Origin: Cymbidium sinense
Lineage: Eukaryota; Streptophyta; Magnoliopsida; Asparagales; Orchidaceae
DNA: 64,000 nt
Reading direction: 5' to 3'
NCBI GenBank assembly: GCA_021442155.1
Contig: JAKCPB010001399.1
Location: forward strand, 112,973 to 176,972
The translations under genes were made by a program, and so were the position numbers. Below, in pieces: positions 21,991-33,600 of the stretch (the first letter of the stretch is position 1; each line of letters starts with the position of its first letter). The notes beneath the pieces were generated by a model that did not search any database, was not told the DNA's origin, and saw only the letters and a list, made by a program, of their open reading frames with translations.

Positions 21991-22699
21991 GTGGTGTTTA
22001 CTTTTGAGGATGTGGGACATCATGCAAATCTTAGGGGGTACTTATTAAAATGATTAGGTATAACATTAAGGAATGATGTACTATCTTGAAAGATAGAAAT
22101 TACCAACCTATAATGGACCTAATCACCTAATAAAGACTCCTAAGTCATGATGGGTCTTCGAATATACTAGAGATCTTTCCCCTACTTTACATAAAAAAAG
22201 TAAAGTATGATTTATTTTAAGTCAGGTTTGTTAAGTTCCCTATGGAGGTAAGCCCCCATAGGTAATTACATTCTAAGGAATGGGAATTACTTAAGAATAC
22301 TCTCTAAAGTAAGTAGAGGGTCTCCAAAGATTTCAAGGTTAAGACTATCAAAGGATTGGTTATTTTAGAAAATCAAATGGGATAGATCAAGGAGAAGACT
22401 TAATTTTGGAATCTTAATGGAGAAAGTAGGAAATGCTCATGATACTAGGAAGCCTACTGAGCATTCTAATCTACCTTATAATTAGGCTTTATATATTTGA
22501 AATTGAAGAGAGTTAATTATTTGAGTTGACATTTTATTAGATTGCTAGGGATTATAATTATACAACATAAGATTATGGAATTTTCTAAGAGATGAGGATT
22601 TATGCTTGTAGCCCAAAGGAAATAGCTACCTCAGATCTTAATATAATGAGCTTTGGCAAGGGCTGAAGAGTGACCTAAATCTAAGCCAGAAATGGGTAT
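21991..22699. other. Left edge of the nested retrotransposon block, unassigned
   Basis: Normal-complexity, non-satellite DNA starting TGTGGTGTTTACTTTTGAGG. I see no protein match in any frame. It is probably LTR or untranslated DNA of a retrotransposon, because it leads without a break into the inverted-repeat arm at 22,700. A perfect terminal repeat or a target duplication was not found. Confidence 0.4.
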
Positions 22700-23880
22700 A
22701 TGATTTACCTCCACAAGAAGAACACCACCTGGACTTATTACTACAGTGGCGGACTAACTCCTTAAATCCATGTAGGCAAGTCTTATGCTGCATGGCAAGG
22801 CTATTATTTATTTAGAAAGGATACTCTTAAACTCACTACCTAGAGACTAGATCATGAAAGGAATGACTTAATCTAATGCAAATTTTATCAAATTTATTTG
22901 ATTCTTTTGAACTCTTTATTTTGACATAGGCTATGGGATTTTGTATCTAAATGCATGAGAACTTGATTATGGGCCAAATCAGAGAGAAAGGGGTGTTCTT
23001 CCATCAATGGCTCTCATAGGTTAAGCCATTCTCTGGAAAAGATGCATGCCCCTCTTAAAGAGTGGATGAATATGACATGCATGATATTATACATTCATTC
23101 ATCCAAAGGGGTTGCTAAAAATTTTATTATCTTGATTTAATTCTTAGGCTTTATAGTGAGGTTATGAGTTATTTGAAATTTTAATTATGAGTTGTAATTG
23201 GGATAGCAAAATTAATTTCATCCTAAGAGCCTATCGCATCCAGGCCACACATTCTAGCATTAATCATAAAAGAACTATGAAAAGCATATTGTTCTAACAC
23301 ATAATCTAAACACAACATCAAACAATTTTATAGACTACCATAAAAGAATAAAAGGCCGGTTAGGTTCCACATAAGAGAAATAAAGATGGGTAGTCGAGCT
23401 CTACCCTTATGGGGGTCTTCTTTTCTTCAATTCTTCCTTCTCTTCCTTTTGATTTTGATTTGCTCCAAAGGCATCACAGGGCACCAAAGCCTTCTAGCCC
23501 TTGCTCATCTAATCCCCCTAATCCTCAATCTAATGCAAAATTACCTCAAAATAAGAAAAGTAAATCTAGCTACACCTCTAACAAATATTAGCTAAACAAC
23601 CAAAAGCAATTATATGAATAATTTGGAATTAGCACACCAAGTAATTACTGTAACATAAGTTATGCTTAGGAAGCAACCTGCAAAAATTTTATATTTTTAT
23701 TTACGACCTCTTAAGGACAACCCTCTAAAAAATTTGATTAGGCTAATACGGCTTAACATCAGGTCTGATACACCCTAACATCAGGTCTAAAATATTACAT
23801 CATAAAACAAACAAAACATCATACATACTAACTTAGCACTAGAAGTGGTGACTTAGTATTCTAATGTGTGCTTAAGGCTT
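22700..23880 (+). repeat. Large inverted repeat 1, left arm (retrotransposon-derived)
   Basis: The reverse complement of 38,650-39,960 matches this segment in the same order along its length. Shared landmarks are GACTTATTACTAC, GTGTTCTTCC with CTCATAGGT, GAACTATGAAAAGCAT, TAAAAGAATAAAAGG, CTACCCTTAT with the following GTCTTCTTTT, AAAGGCATCACAGGG, AAGCCTTCTAGCC, GCAACCTGCAAAAA and ACTAGAAGTGGTGACTTA. Identity is moderate with many indels. The copies are about 15 kb apart in opposite orientation, so they are not the two LTRs of one simple element. No protein was recognised; the frames at 23,386-23,595 are not supported. Confidence 0.75.
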
Positions 23881-24169
23881 GTGGAAAGACTTTACTAGGC
23901 TTCTTTAGTTTAAGTTTCAATTTGGAACTTGAATTTTTTAAATTTTACCTTTGGGTGATATCAATTTAAATGATTTAATGATTTACTTTTCATTTTTATT
24001 TCACTTTTATTTGATTAAAGTGATGTTTATGTTTTTAAGAATAAAGAGTAGAATGAATTTCATTTATAGATAGAACTCACCTTATTCTACATCCTAACTC
24101 CTAAAGAGTCTAACTAAGGTCCTTATGTATCATAATTAGCCCATTTGAATTTTTGTAATTGATTTGATT
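23881..24169. other. AT-rich non-coding DNA between inverted-repeat arms
   Basis: T-rich sequence with no recognised gene. Faint similarity to the reverse complement of 38,300-38,640 suggests that inverted repeat 1 may continue here in a more diverged form. Confidence 0.4.
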
Positions 24170-25135
24170 TATTTGATTTGGTTTAGAATTTAGAATTTGA
24201 AATTGTTTAAGTATTTTATTGATTGATTTTGATTTAGATGTTTTAGTTTAATTGCATCTTGATAATTCAATATCCTTAATATCTAATGAAGTTTAAGTTC
24301 ATTTAAATTCATGTGCTTTTGATTGATTAATTTTAGATTATATGTTTTTGGTTTAATTAAATCTTGATAATTCAATATCAATAATATCTTATGAAGTTAA
24401 AGTTTGTTTAAATTCATGTGTTTTTGATTAATTAATTTCAAATTAGATGTTTTGGTTTAATTAAATCTTGATAATTCAGTATCTTTGATCTCTAATAAAG
24501 TTTATGTTTGTTTAAATTCATGTTTATTTAAATCTTTGTTTAAATAAATCTTTGATTAATCAAAAATTTTTTTAATTAATGACTTAATTTTACACATGTG
24601 AGTGATTTGATTTAGTTAAGTGTTTTACTTAAGTTTGATTTTATTAAAGGATTATTGTTACTATCATTTGATTAGATTAAGTGATTTAATTGCTTATTTT
24701 TATTTCAATTAAACATGATTATTCTTAATCATAGTTAGGTTAGATTTTTCTTCATTTATTATGTTCATTAAATTTCATTCATGTTTGATTTAGTTGTTAG
24801 GTTTATGTATTAATGGCTAATTAATTATATTATTCCAAATTAATGTGATTTAGTCATATGTTAATTATGTTTACTTTGATTTTATTTGGTTTAATTTGAT
24901 TAATATCAGATGATTATGTTGAATTGGTTTGTTCATCAATTTGATTTTTAGCTTATTTAATGATTAATTAGTTTCAATTTGTTTATATTCATTAAGGAGT
25001 TTCATATGATTAAGACTCCATGCTTAGTGTAGGTTTAGTTATACTAGTTTGACCTAGATTTGTTGAATTTTATGTTTGATTTAAGATTTAATCATTCAAT
25101 TAAGTTTAGTTAATAAAATTTTATTTTCACAAAAA
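24170..25135 (+). repeat. Inverted repeat 2, left arm
   Basis: The reverse complement reappears in 25,840-28,030. Paired landmarks include CTCCATGCTTAGTGTAGG (25,016) with CCTACACTAAGCATGGAG (25,962), TATTAATGGCTAATTAATTA with its complement near 26,165, CACATGTGAGTGATTTGATT with its complement near 26,385, and the 105-bp tandem repeats at the outer ends. The arm is AT-rich (TTAATTA-type words). It is non-coding and is most likely retrotransposon LTR or UTR DNA in head-to-head arrangement. Confidence 0.85.
24237..24560 (+). repeat. Three tandem copies of a ~105-bp repeat
   Basis: The word CTTGATAATTCAATATC (last copy CAGTATC) recurs near 24,256, 24,363 and 24,466. Each copy is followed by a shared TAATGAAGTTTAAGTT-like and TTAAATTCATGTG segment, giving a period of about 105 bp. 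The same repeat, inverted and with four starts, lies at 27,690-28,025. Confidence 0.85.
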
Positions 25136-25839
25136 CTAAAATTAAGTTTAATTAAACTATTTACCCCTCATCAATGTGGCGTGCAAAATCACATGGCATC
25201 ATTAATTCATGCGGTGATGATCTAATTTTATAAAATTAATTTAAATCACCTAAAACTTCAAAAATTCATAGAAAATAAAATAGTTTACTAAAAATTGCAA
25301 ACAAGGCCTCGTTGGATTCATCTTTCCGAGAGGAATCCAAAAAATAAAAGATCCCAATGTCACTAAGTATTTTGAGCTTAATTTGAGTTTTAGTGAAAAT
25401 CAAATTTCATTAATCAAACCAAAAATATATGTCAGATTAAGTTTAAATTTTTAGGGATTGAAACTAAAGTCAAAACACACATATCACAAAAATCTCAAGT
25501 TAAAAAGACTTCTGGACTGGGAGAAATTAAATTTTGATGTTTAGATTGTCCATTTTAATAAAATAAATCAAATAAAAATTCATAAATTTACAAAAATCTT
25601 CAAAATGGCTTAATTCACTTCGATTGATATCTAGGACTCTTAAGGAAATAATGTGATTTTCTAAATCCTAATAAACCCAAACAAACACTTAAGATTAAAG
25701 TTTAATCAATTATGCACTTAATTAAAATATAATCTAAAAATAATTTAAATATCAAAATCAAAATCATAAATGAAATAACACTTAAACAATCATTAATCAA
25801 ACCTCAAATTAGAGAAATATCATCCTCCTAAGAAACTAA
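25136..25839. other. Loop of inverted repeat 2
   Basis: About 700 bp of unique AT-rich DNA between the two arms. No coding sequence recognised. It contains CACATGGCATC and AAAATTCATAGAAAATA words also seen, loosely, near 36,145-36,240, which suggests LTR-type DNA. Confidence 0.5.
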
Positions 25840-28030
25840 ATTAAATATGATTAAACCTATTTAAATCAATAAAACTTAATTAAATTACTAAATCTTAAAT
25901 CAAACTTAAAATTCAACAAATCTAAGAAACTTTAACATGATTCAAACTAGTATAACTAAACCTACACTAAGCATGGAGTCTTAATCATATTATACTCTTT
26001 AATGAAAATAAACAAATTGAAACTAATTAATCATTAAATAAACTAAAAACCAAGTTGATTAACAAACTAATTCAACATAATCATTTGATATTAATCAAAT
26101 TAAACCAAATAAAGTCAAAATAAACTTAATTAACATATGACTAAATCACATCCATTTGGAAAAAGATAATTAATTAGCCATTAATACATAAACCTAACAA
26201 CTAAATCAAACATGAATGAAATCTAATGAACATAATAAATGAAGAAAATCAAACCTAATTATGATTATGATTAATCAAGTTTAATTGAAATAAAAATAAA
26301 TAACTAAATAACTTAATCTAATCAAATGATAATAACAATAATCCTTTAATCAAATCAAACTTAAGTAAAACACTTAACTAAATCAAATCACTCACATGTG
26401 GAAAATTAAGTCATTAATTAAATAAATCTTTGATTACTCTAATGATTTTAAAAAAAAGTTTTATTACCCTTAATCAAACTTAATTAATTAAACACTTAAT
26501 TAATGTAAATTTAATGAATTAATTTATCATCTTAATGAACCAAATTAAATTTATAAATAACATTAAAATTAATTCAAATCAAACACTTAATTAATATAAT
26601 AATTAAGTTAATCACACCTCTTAAATAAACTAATAAGGCAATCAATTAATCAAAACTTAACTTGGCTTAATCAAACATAAAATGCAATTAAATGCTAATC
26701 AAATCCTAATTTAAATCATTAAGTCATTAATTTGCATCATTAACCTAAATAAATATAATATCAAATTACAAATTAAACAAATCTTTATTTAATTTCACCC
26801 TCAAGCAAACTAATTAATTTAATCATATTAAACCTAAGCTTAATCAAACATAAATGCAATTAAATATCAATCAATTCCTAAATTAAACATAAATCATTAA
26901 GTCATTAATTTCATCATTATTCTAAATAAATATAAAACCAAATTAAAATTAAATCAAACTTTTGTTTAATTTATTAATTAACTTAAACACACTTATTAAT
27001 TAAATTAATTTCCTTAAGCTAATCAATAAATACCTAATTAATGCAAACTTAATGAATTAATCCATCATCTTAATGAACCAAATTAACTTTATCAAATTCA
27101 AATCAAACACTTAATTCTACTAATTAATTTGATCACACTTCTTAAATAAGCTAATTAAGTCAATAAAATTAATCATAAACTTAAACTTAATATAAATGCA
27201 ATTAAATACTAATCAAAATCTAAACTTAGCTTAAATTATTAAGTCATTAATTATATCATTAACCTAAATGTAAATCAAATTAAAAAAATTAAACAAGCCT
27301 TTAATACATGAATACTTCTTAATTAAACTAATCACATAATCACATTAAACCAAGCAAACCCATGGTATAATAAATCAAATTAAATCAAATTAAATTATAT
27401 TAAGAAAGACTCTCATCAACTTAATATCTAATCAAATCAAATCTCATTCAACCTATTTTAATAAGGTAAACTAATTAACTATCCAATGTTTGAAATCAAA
27501 ATACAAACCAAACTTTGATAAACATGATAAATGGATGAGATTAAAAATAAAATCCTAATTACAAAGAATCAAACTCAATTAAAATCAAAATAAAATCTCA
27601 ATTAATCTAATCAAACAAACTACAAATAAATGAACAATCAAATCAAATAAACATAAAATTAAGTCACATAACTATAATCAAAGAAAAGAATTAAATTATC
27701 AAGATTTAATTAAAGCAGCACATCTAATCTAAAATTAATTAATTAAAAACACATAAATTTAAACAAACTTAAACTTTATTAGAGATCAAGGATATTGAAT
27801 TGTCAAGATTTAATTAAACAAAAGTAATTAATCTTAAAATAATCAATAAAAAACACATGAATTTAAAAAAAAACTTAAACTTCATTAGATATTAATGAAA
27901 TTGAATTATCAAGATTTAATTAAACCAAAAACATCTAATCTAAAATTAATCAATCAAAATCACATGAATTTAAACAAACTTAAACTTAATTAGATATTAA
28001 GGATATTGAATTATCAAGATGTAATAATCC
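25840..28030 (-). repeat. Inverted repeat 2, right arm (longer, with insertions)
   Basis: This is the reverse complement of 24,170-25,135, but about 1.25 kb longer. The segment 26,440-27,690 has no counterpart in the left arm. That extra part holds loosely repeated blocks, with the word AAGTCATTAATT recurring near 26,720, 26,900 and 27,240. Non-coding. Confidence 0.8.
27690..28025 (-). repeat. Inverted copies of the ~105-bp tandem repeat
   Basis: ATTATCAAGATTTAATTAAA-like words start near 27,692, 27,798, 27,905 and 28,010, a period of about 106 bp. They are the complement of the repeat at 24,237-24,560. The last copy is cut short. Confidence 0.85.
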
Positions 28031-29049
28031 ATTCACTTAATGTAATAAGCCTTCACCTATCTAAAATTTACAGGACCAAGGGAGAATCTACACATCCACA
28101 AGATGGATTCTCCAACCACATGGGTGGTTAATAGGAAAGGGGAACTATTTATTTTGATAGTAACCCAAGTAGGGTCTAAATGGGTTTGGAAAGGACGTGA
28201 TCCAAATATAGTGCCCACAGGGGAGGTGCTACTAAGGGCGTTATCCTGAGCCTTTAAAAGGAAAGCCTATGGATGTATAGTGGCCAATTCAAGGAGAAAG
28301 CATAACAGACTTAAATTTTCCATGAGCGGTGTATCCTAAGGTGCGAGAACCAACCAACCAAAGGTGTATTCATTAGCATGAGTGGTGTATCCATCAGCAT
28401 AGTGAGAACCAACCAACCTAAGGTGCTCGTCGGTGCAATGATCAATCTAGAAAGAAAGCATGTAGCTTACAACTTTCCAAGCGACTGATCATCGATAATC
28501 ACGTCGTGGGATGTTATTTGACCAAGCAACTACTAAGTGGAGAGCCGAGGAAAGGCTAGACTTCAGTCGAGGGAAGGAGCTAATGGGACTTATCCTAACC
28601 CTCAAATATACTCAACCCGGTGCAAGAAGTCTAATCAAGAAGAAGAAAGTGTAGACTCACATCCTCTTAAAATAAGAGGGTGCTTACGACATAGTAATGC
28701 CTACCAAACTAACAAGATGCTCATCGTGCGTGGCCAAGTAAGGATGAAAAGAAAGAGACATTCTCCAAAGTAAGAAGAACACTTGGGTGACAAATTAGCA
28801 GAGTAGCATGTCAGTAGACCTGAGGAGTAATGAGTGGACTACTTATCTCAACTTGAGTACGAGATAATAGATATGTATTTATTTTATATGTTTGTGTGTA
28901 GTTTATGTTTGTGTTTGTGTTATGCCGATGAAGGATAAGACGCGCTTGGGTTCGTTACACCTACCGTAAACACGTCATGGCTGATTCTTAAATAAGAATA
29001 CTTTCAACATGGAAGAGATTGAATTTGAAATGGAATTTTCATTGATGGT
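28031..29049. other. Non-coding retrotransposon DNA downstream of the gypsy integrase
   Basis: Normal-complexity sequence with a short duplicated piece at about 28,318-28,437 (GTGAGAACCAACCAACC and the related GCGAGAACCAACCAACC, both near GGTGTATCC). The frame at 28,537-28,773 is rich in Lys/Arg/Ser and has no recognised domain. The position fits the 3' untranslated part of the minus-strand gypsy element. The stretch from about 28,868 onward is duplicated at 48,322. Confidence 0.5.
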
Positions 29050-30200
29050 AACTATTTTCAAACATGATTTATAATAGTTCTTTAAGTACAACCCATTAAT
29101 TGGAAGCATTTGGCACTCTCTGTTATGATTAATAAGCTAATAAGGTCCTCCTTGGTAGGCCTTCTCTATAGCAAATGGGCCTCCCAAGTGGGTTCAAACT
29201 TACCTACCATGTTATGACGGGCAACAATCGATCTCCTTAGAACTAAAATAAGCTCTCCTACTTGAAAATCTCTAGGACTGACCAACTTCATGTGAGCTTG
29301 AATCATTTTAAGCAACGAGATTTTAGCATGCCCAGCATCTCTCTCCAAACCTTTGAGCTCTTCTACAACATGGCATTACGCTTTGTTATGATCTTGCTAC
29401 CCATAGTTATCCTTAGTGATGAGAGTTAGACTTCTAATGGTAGAATGGCTTTGGACCCACACACTGCTGAGAAAAGGGTAGACTGAGTTGGAGTTCTATA
29501 TGTGGTGTGGTAGACCCACAAGGCTTCAACTAATTCCTCATGCCACTATCACTTATTATTGTTGAGTGTCTTCTTCAGTGTTTGGATCAGAGTTTTATTG
29601 AAGGCTTCTACTAAGCTGTTTGCCTTCGGGTAGTTGATGGTAACATATCTCCAATCTATGTTGTGTCACCTAGCAAAGTTATTGATCTCGGTGCTCTTGA
29701 ATGCAGTACCATTATCAGATATAATTCATGAAGGCACTCTGAACCTATATATGATATGATTCTTAAAAAAATTGGAGCACATGCTGAGCTGTGACCTCTC
29801 TGAGTTAAATCACCTTTGCCCATTTGAAAAAGTACTCAGTAGCAGCTAAGATGAACCGATGACCCTTGGAAGAAGGAGGATTAATCGAACCCACTATGTG
29901 GGTACCCTAACACACGAATGTCCATGAGGCCAATGTAGGATGTTGAATGTTGGTTGGTTGGTGTAAGACTACACCATGTATTTGACATTGGAGGCATCCT
30001 CGTATCCATGCAATCTTTGATCATTGACGGCTAGTAGTATCCTAGTGTCTTGATCTTGGCTTTCATCTTCAGACCAGAGTGGTTGGCTTCATATAATCCT
30101 GAGTGTACCTCAGTCACGATCTTATGGGCTTCATTCTTGTCTACATAACGTAACCACATATGATTGAAAGACTACCGGTATAAGAAACCATCCATAAGAG
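29050..30200 (-). pseudogene. Ty3/gypsy (Tat lineage) integrase, decayed
   Basis: Reading on the minus strand, a partial HHCC region (HKIVTEVHSGLYEANHSG and GYYWPSMIKDC) lies at about 30,130-29,990. The catalytic core follows with HRFILAATEYFFKWAK (first Asp replaced by Glu), ISDNGTAFKS (second Asp), NYPKANSLVEAFNKTLI (catalytic Glu), then WHEELVEALWVYHTTYRTPT. The C-terminal part has VGELILVLRR, GKFEPTWE and LPINGLYLKNYY, which closely resembles Tat/Ogre-type integrase ends. The enzyme would insert the element cDNA into the chromosome. Several stops and frameshifts make it inactive. The open frame 29,166-29,348 is its C-terminal piece. Confidence 0.9.
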
Positions 30201-30419
30201 CATAGAAAAGTGCTCTCTTCTTCATCTAATGGGCTTGAGACTTCTCTTGAGGTAGTTTACCTTTATTTAGGTAATCCATAAATGGTTGCCTCTAATCTAA
30301 CTCCTCATCCTTCTTGGTAATGGAAACCTCCCCTTCAAAAGAGTACTTTTTGATGAGTTCAATATCAATAAAGGATAAGACTTGTCTATTTTGAATCATT
30401 ATTGATATGGACTTATCCT

Positions 30420-30850
30420 CCGAGCATGCCAACTCCTTGAAAAGTTTGGCTAAAGCATAAGCTAAGATGTTCTCTCCTTGAAAAATCTTATAAATGGTAA
30501 CCTCTGGGATTTGGGCCAACAACTCCATGTTGTACTTATGGTAGTGATGGAACTTGGGCTTTATAACATTATAGGACCTAGTGATTTGCTTGATAACTAG
30601 CTAAGAATCCTCTAAGCTGTCGATGTTATGGATGCCTAGAGTAACTATTAACTCTAGACTGTCAATCTGAGTGTCATATTTGACTTCATTGTTGGTGCAA
30701 AGATTGGACAGATGATATGAGAATCTCATCACATTGCAGTTCAAACTTAAGAGAACTAGTCCTTCCCCTGCTTTTTTTGGAATAGTAGATTATGATGCTT
30801 CTCCTCTTTGAGAAGAAGCCGTGCCATCAAAGTACATCTCTCAATGGTGA
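30420..30850 (-). pseudogene. Second (archaeal-type) RNase H of the gypsy element
   Basis: On the minus strand the order is MYFDGTAS (first Asp), LCTNNEVKYD (catalytic Glu), LEDSLVI-like sequence after a stop (third Asp), then LLAQIPEVTIYKIFQGENIL with AYALAKL. In intact relatives the last part is a family-typical ENxxADALAKLA; here the Asp has become Tyr. An RNase H between the RT-linked RNase H and integrase is the hallmark of Tat-lineage elements. The frame at 30,292-30,528 is its C-terminal end and continues towards integrase. Confidence 0.85.
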
Positions 30851-30989
30851 ATGCTAGTATCCCCTGAGTTCATGATTTATTCATTGGGGAGATCATCACT
30901 AAGCAGAGAGTTAGTAGGAAGTGGGTGTGTCTTGAAATGCCGTGCTTATCCTTTCATACGGAGGGTATAAAGGTAATGTCAAACTATGA

Positions 30990-32110
30990 GAGGATCATAG
31001 GCCGTCATCCCAACCGTCTAGATTACATCGATAGTGTCATAAGATACTATTGTGGATTGATCCTAGAGATTAAGTTCATCTTATGAGGAAGCATGTAGTG
31101 CTGTAGCTTTTGGGATGCAAAGATTAAAGCTAGGAAATGCTTTTTAATGGGTGGATAATTATCCTCAGTAAGGATTAGATGATGGCTAAAGTAGTAGAGT
31201 GTGATTTCCTTCTCTTCATCATTAGCTTAGGCCAATAAAGGACTAAGGGAGTCATCTAACACTGTAGTGTAAAGTATGAGCACCATGCATGGGATATGGG
31301 TTGCTTAAACCAATGAAGTCATCAAGTAATGCTTGATGTCTTCGAAAGCATGCTCACATTTGTCATCCCATTTGAACTTAGCATCTTTGATAAGTGCTGA
31401 GAATGTTGACATCTTCCTGATATGTTGGATATAAGTTGTCTTAGATATTCTAACTGCCTTTGGAATGATCTGAGTTGAGTTAAACTTTTAGGGGGTGACA
31501 TTTCTAATATCATCTTGATCTTCTCCAGATCTATTTTTATTCCCTACTGTCGGACAATAAACCTAAGGAATTTCCTTGAAGCTACTCTGAACACACACTT
31601 CAGAGGGTTCATTTTGAGGTTAAATTATCTTAACTATTCGAAAACTACTCTCAAGTCAAAGAGATGGTGTTCTTTTTCTGTACTTTTGACCACAAGGTAA
31701 TCGACATAGCACTTGACTTGATGATGAATGAGTTCATCGAAGATTCGAGTCATAGCATGTATAGACATTTTTTAAGGTTGAAAGGCTTGACCTTATAGCA
31801 ATAGATTCTGATCATGGGTTCTAAAAGTAGTGTTTCTTTCATCTTCATGTGCCATCTTTATTTAGTTATATCCATATGAGCCATCCATAAAATAGAAGGC
31901 TGCATGAGATGAGGTAATGTCCACCATCAACTCCGAGATTGATAGTGGAAATTCATCTTTTGGACATGACTTGCTTAAATCTCTAAAATCAAAGCAAATG
32001 TGAATTTTACAATTCTTTTTTTAAATGGGATGATGTTCACAAACCAGGTAGGGTATTATTATTCCCAAGCCAACATCGATCTTTGACTTCATAAATGACT
32101 ATTATGTCTA
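30990..32110 (-). pseudogene. Gypsy reverse transcriptase and first RNase H, decayed
   Basis: Reading on the minus strand, RT motifs are FDFRDLSKSCPKDEFPL, SELMVDITSSHAAFYFMDGS followed by YGYN (motif A), KMAHEDERNTTF, and CYVDYLVVKS (motif C, YVDD changed to YVDY). The connection to RNase H contains LEMSPPKSLTQLRSFQRQLE and YLRQLISNISGRCQ (31,322-31,513). The RNase H part down to about 30,990 is heavily broken. RT copies element RNA into DNA. Stop codons and the altered motif C rule out function. The wording of the RT-RNase H connection is typical of plant Tat elements. Confidence 0.9.
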
Positions 32111-33359
32111 ATTGCAAGCATCTAGGAGCTTACTTGATAGGGTTAGCACTAGGCTCTATTACTTGTTTTGAGCTAATCCAAGAATCTCTTCATAACTCCA
32201 TGCTAGTCCTTATACTCAATCAATAGCCTCATTGGTCCAATTTCATTCCAACGAAAGAAGCGTGTATGTGTGGATCTTCTTGAGTTCTAAGTTTATTTTC
32301 TTGAGTTCATCGATGGTTGACTTGATCTCTTCTTCAAACTCACGGTGGTGCATCTTTGACTTCAAAATCATCGGATCATCTAAAGTTTCTAAAGCTCCTC
32401 ATATGATTTAATGTGATGAAAAGAACCTATCAGTCTAAATGATTGATGATGACTAGCGGTAATTATCATCATCGGTGGACCCACTATATGAATCCTAGTC
32501 CTATCTTGATTGAGAGCTTTTGCATTTGTTCTTCCATATTCTTTCAAAGTAGTCCTTGTGCTTTGACCAAGTATGTGGGATTAGCCATTTCTTTTCTTGA
32601 ATTATGAACACAAGCCAAGTACCAATCAAAAGGTAATTCTATTAAATCTTTATATGAATCATCCTAAAGTTGTACATCGACATCTTGTCCTGAGGATGAT
32701 GCTCCCAAAAAGAACCTCTGAGTATTCACACCTGGATGACTTCATTAACTTACCAACCCTCAACTTTTTGAGAGAAAAATGGGGTTAGAGCTAAGATTCC
32801 CAACTGATGCCTAATTATTTCACATATAGACTTGGATATACTTATGCTTTGCTTTGGAGCCTAGTCTTCATTGCTATTTGGCTCAAGTGTCACCTCCAAG
32901 GGAATCTACTATTGAGAAGAGCTGTGCTAACCATAGACTCATCCATGAACTAGATTCTAAGTCTATATGGATAGCTGGTGTACTCCTGCTGGCTGGGACA
33001 TATCTTCTATTAGATGGCAAATAAAAAGGTTTTCCACCCTTGGGACTGCCTTTGAAATGGCCTCTTTCTCCACTTGGTGGAGGTCAGATCATCCTACCCA
33101 TATGTTCGAATGGAGTAACGAACTGTGTGGAATTTAATATCAGCTCCACTTCCTCCTCCAAGTCTATTTTCACTTTTATTTTCTTTTCATTTCTCTTTTC
33201 CTTTCTTTTCTTTTCTATTTCCTTTTCTTTTCTTTTCTTTTTTCTTTTATTTTAAACTTTGGCCAAGTTTGAGAATAGACTTGTTGATTTTGAGGTAGTA
33301 AGGCTGCATCCTCATATATCCTCTTGGTAAATGGCTTGAGATCTCCTTTGACACAATGA
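32111..33359 (-). pseudogene. Gypsy polyprotein, protease-RT spacer
   Basis: The position between the protease and RT fits the long, poorly conserved spacer of Tat elements. No motif was identified with confidence. The plus-strand frames 32,597-32,788 and 33,040-33,255 are shadows. A pyrimidine tract interrupts it at 33,165-33,254. Confidence 0.45.
33165..33254. repeat. Pyrimidine microsatellite (TTTTC-type)
   Basis: About 90 bp of T and C only apart from a few A, with CTTTT/TTTCC words, for example TTTTCTTTTCTTTTCTTTT. On the coding (minus) strand it is a purine tract within the gypsy polyprotein. Confidence 0.85.
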
Positions 33360-33600
33360 CGATCCCACCTCACGAACTTCAAACACTAATGTAGAGGATG
33401 AATATTATTCTCATGTATCCATGGTCTCCCAAGCAAAGTGTTGAAAGATGTATCCAGTCTATAATGAAACTTGTCTTGATCTTCCAAATCATCTATCTCC
33501 AAGAAAACACTATGGTGCTAAGGCATGTTGACCTCACTTTTGGAGTATTCAATCTTCCCATCTTAGACTTAGGATTCTAGACACTAAGACTTCCCTAGTC
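33360..33600 (-). pseudogene. Gypsy aspartic protease C-terminal part
   Basis: On the minus strand the phrase FNTLLGRPWIHENN is followed, after a frameshift, by LHQCLKFVRW. LLGRPWIH followed by LHQxLKF is typical of the protease end in Tat/Ogre and Athila elements. The catalytic Asp-Thr/Ser-Gly motif upstream was not identified. It would process the gag-pol polyprotein. The plus-strand frame 33,398-33,580 is a shadow. Confidence 0.7.

Noticed and set aside
24237..24560. CRISPR-like array
   Set aside because: The ~105-bp units are adjacent tandem repeats without short repeats separated by unique spacers, in plant retrotransposon DNA.
28537..28773. 78-codon Lys/Arg-rich frame as a small basic protein
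   Set aside because: No domain, no supporting context and no start signal. It lies in the untranslated part of a decayed gypsy element.
33040..33255. 71-codon plus-strand frame with Ser/Phe-rich end
   Set aside because: It is antisense to the gypsy polyprotein, and its end is translated from a TTTTC microsatellite.
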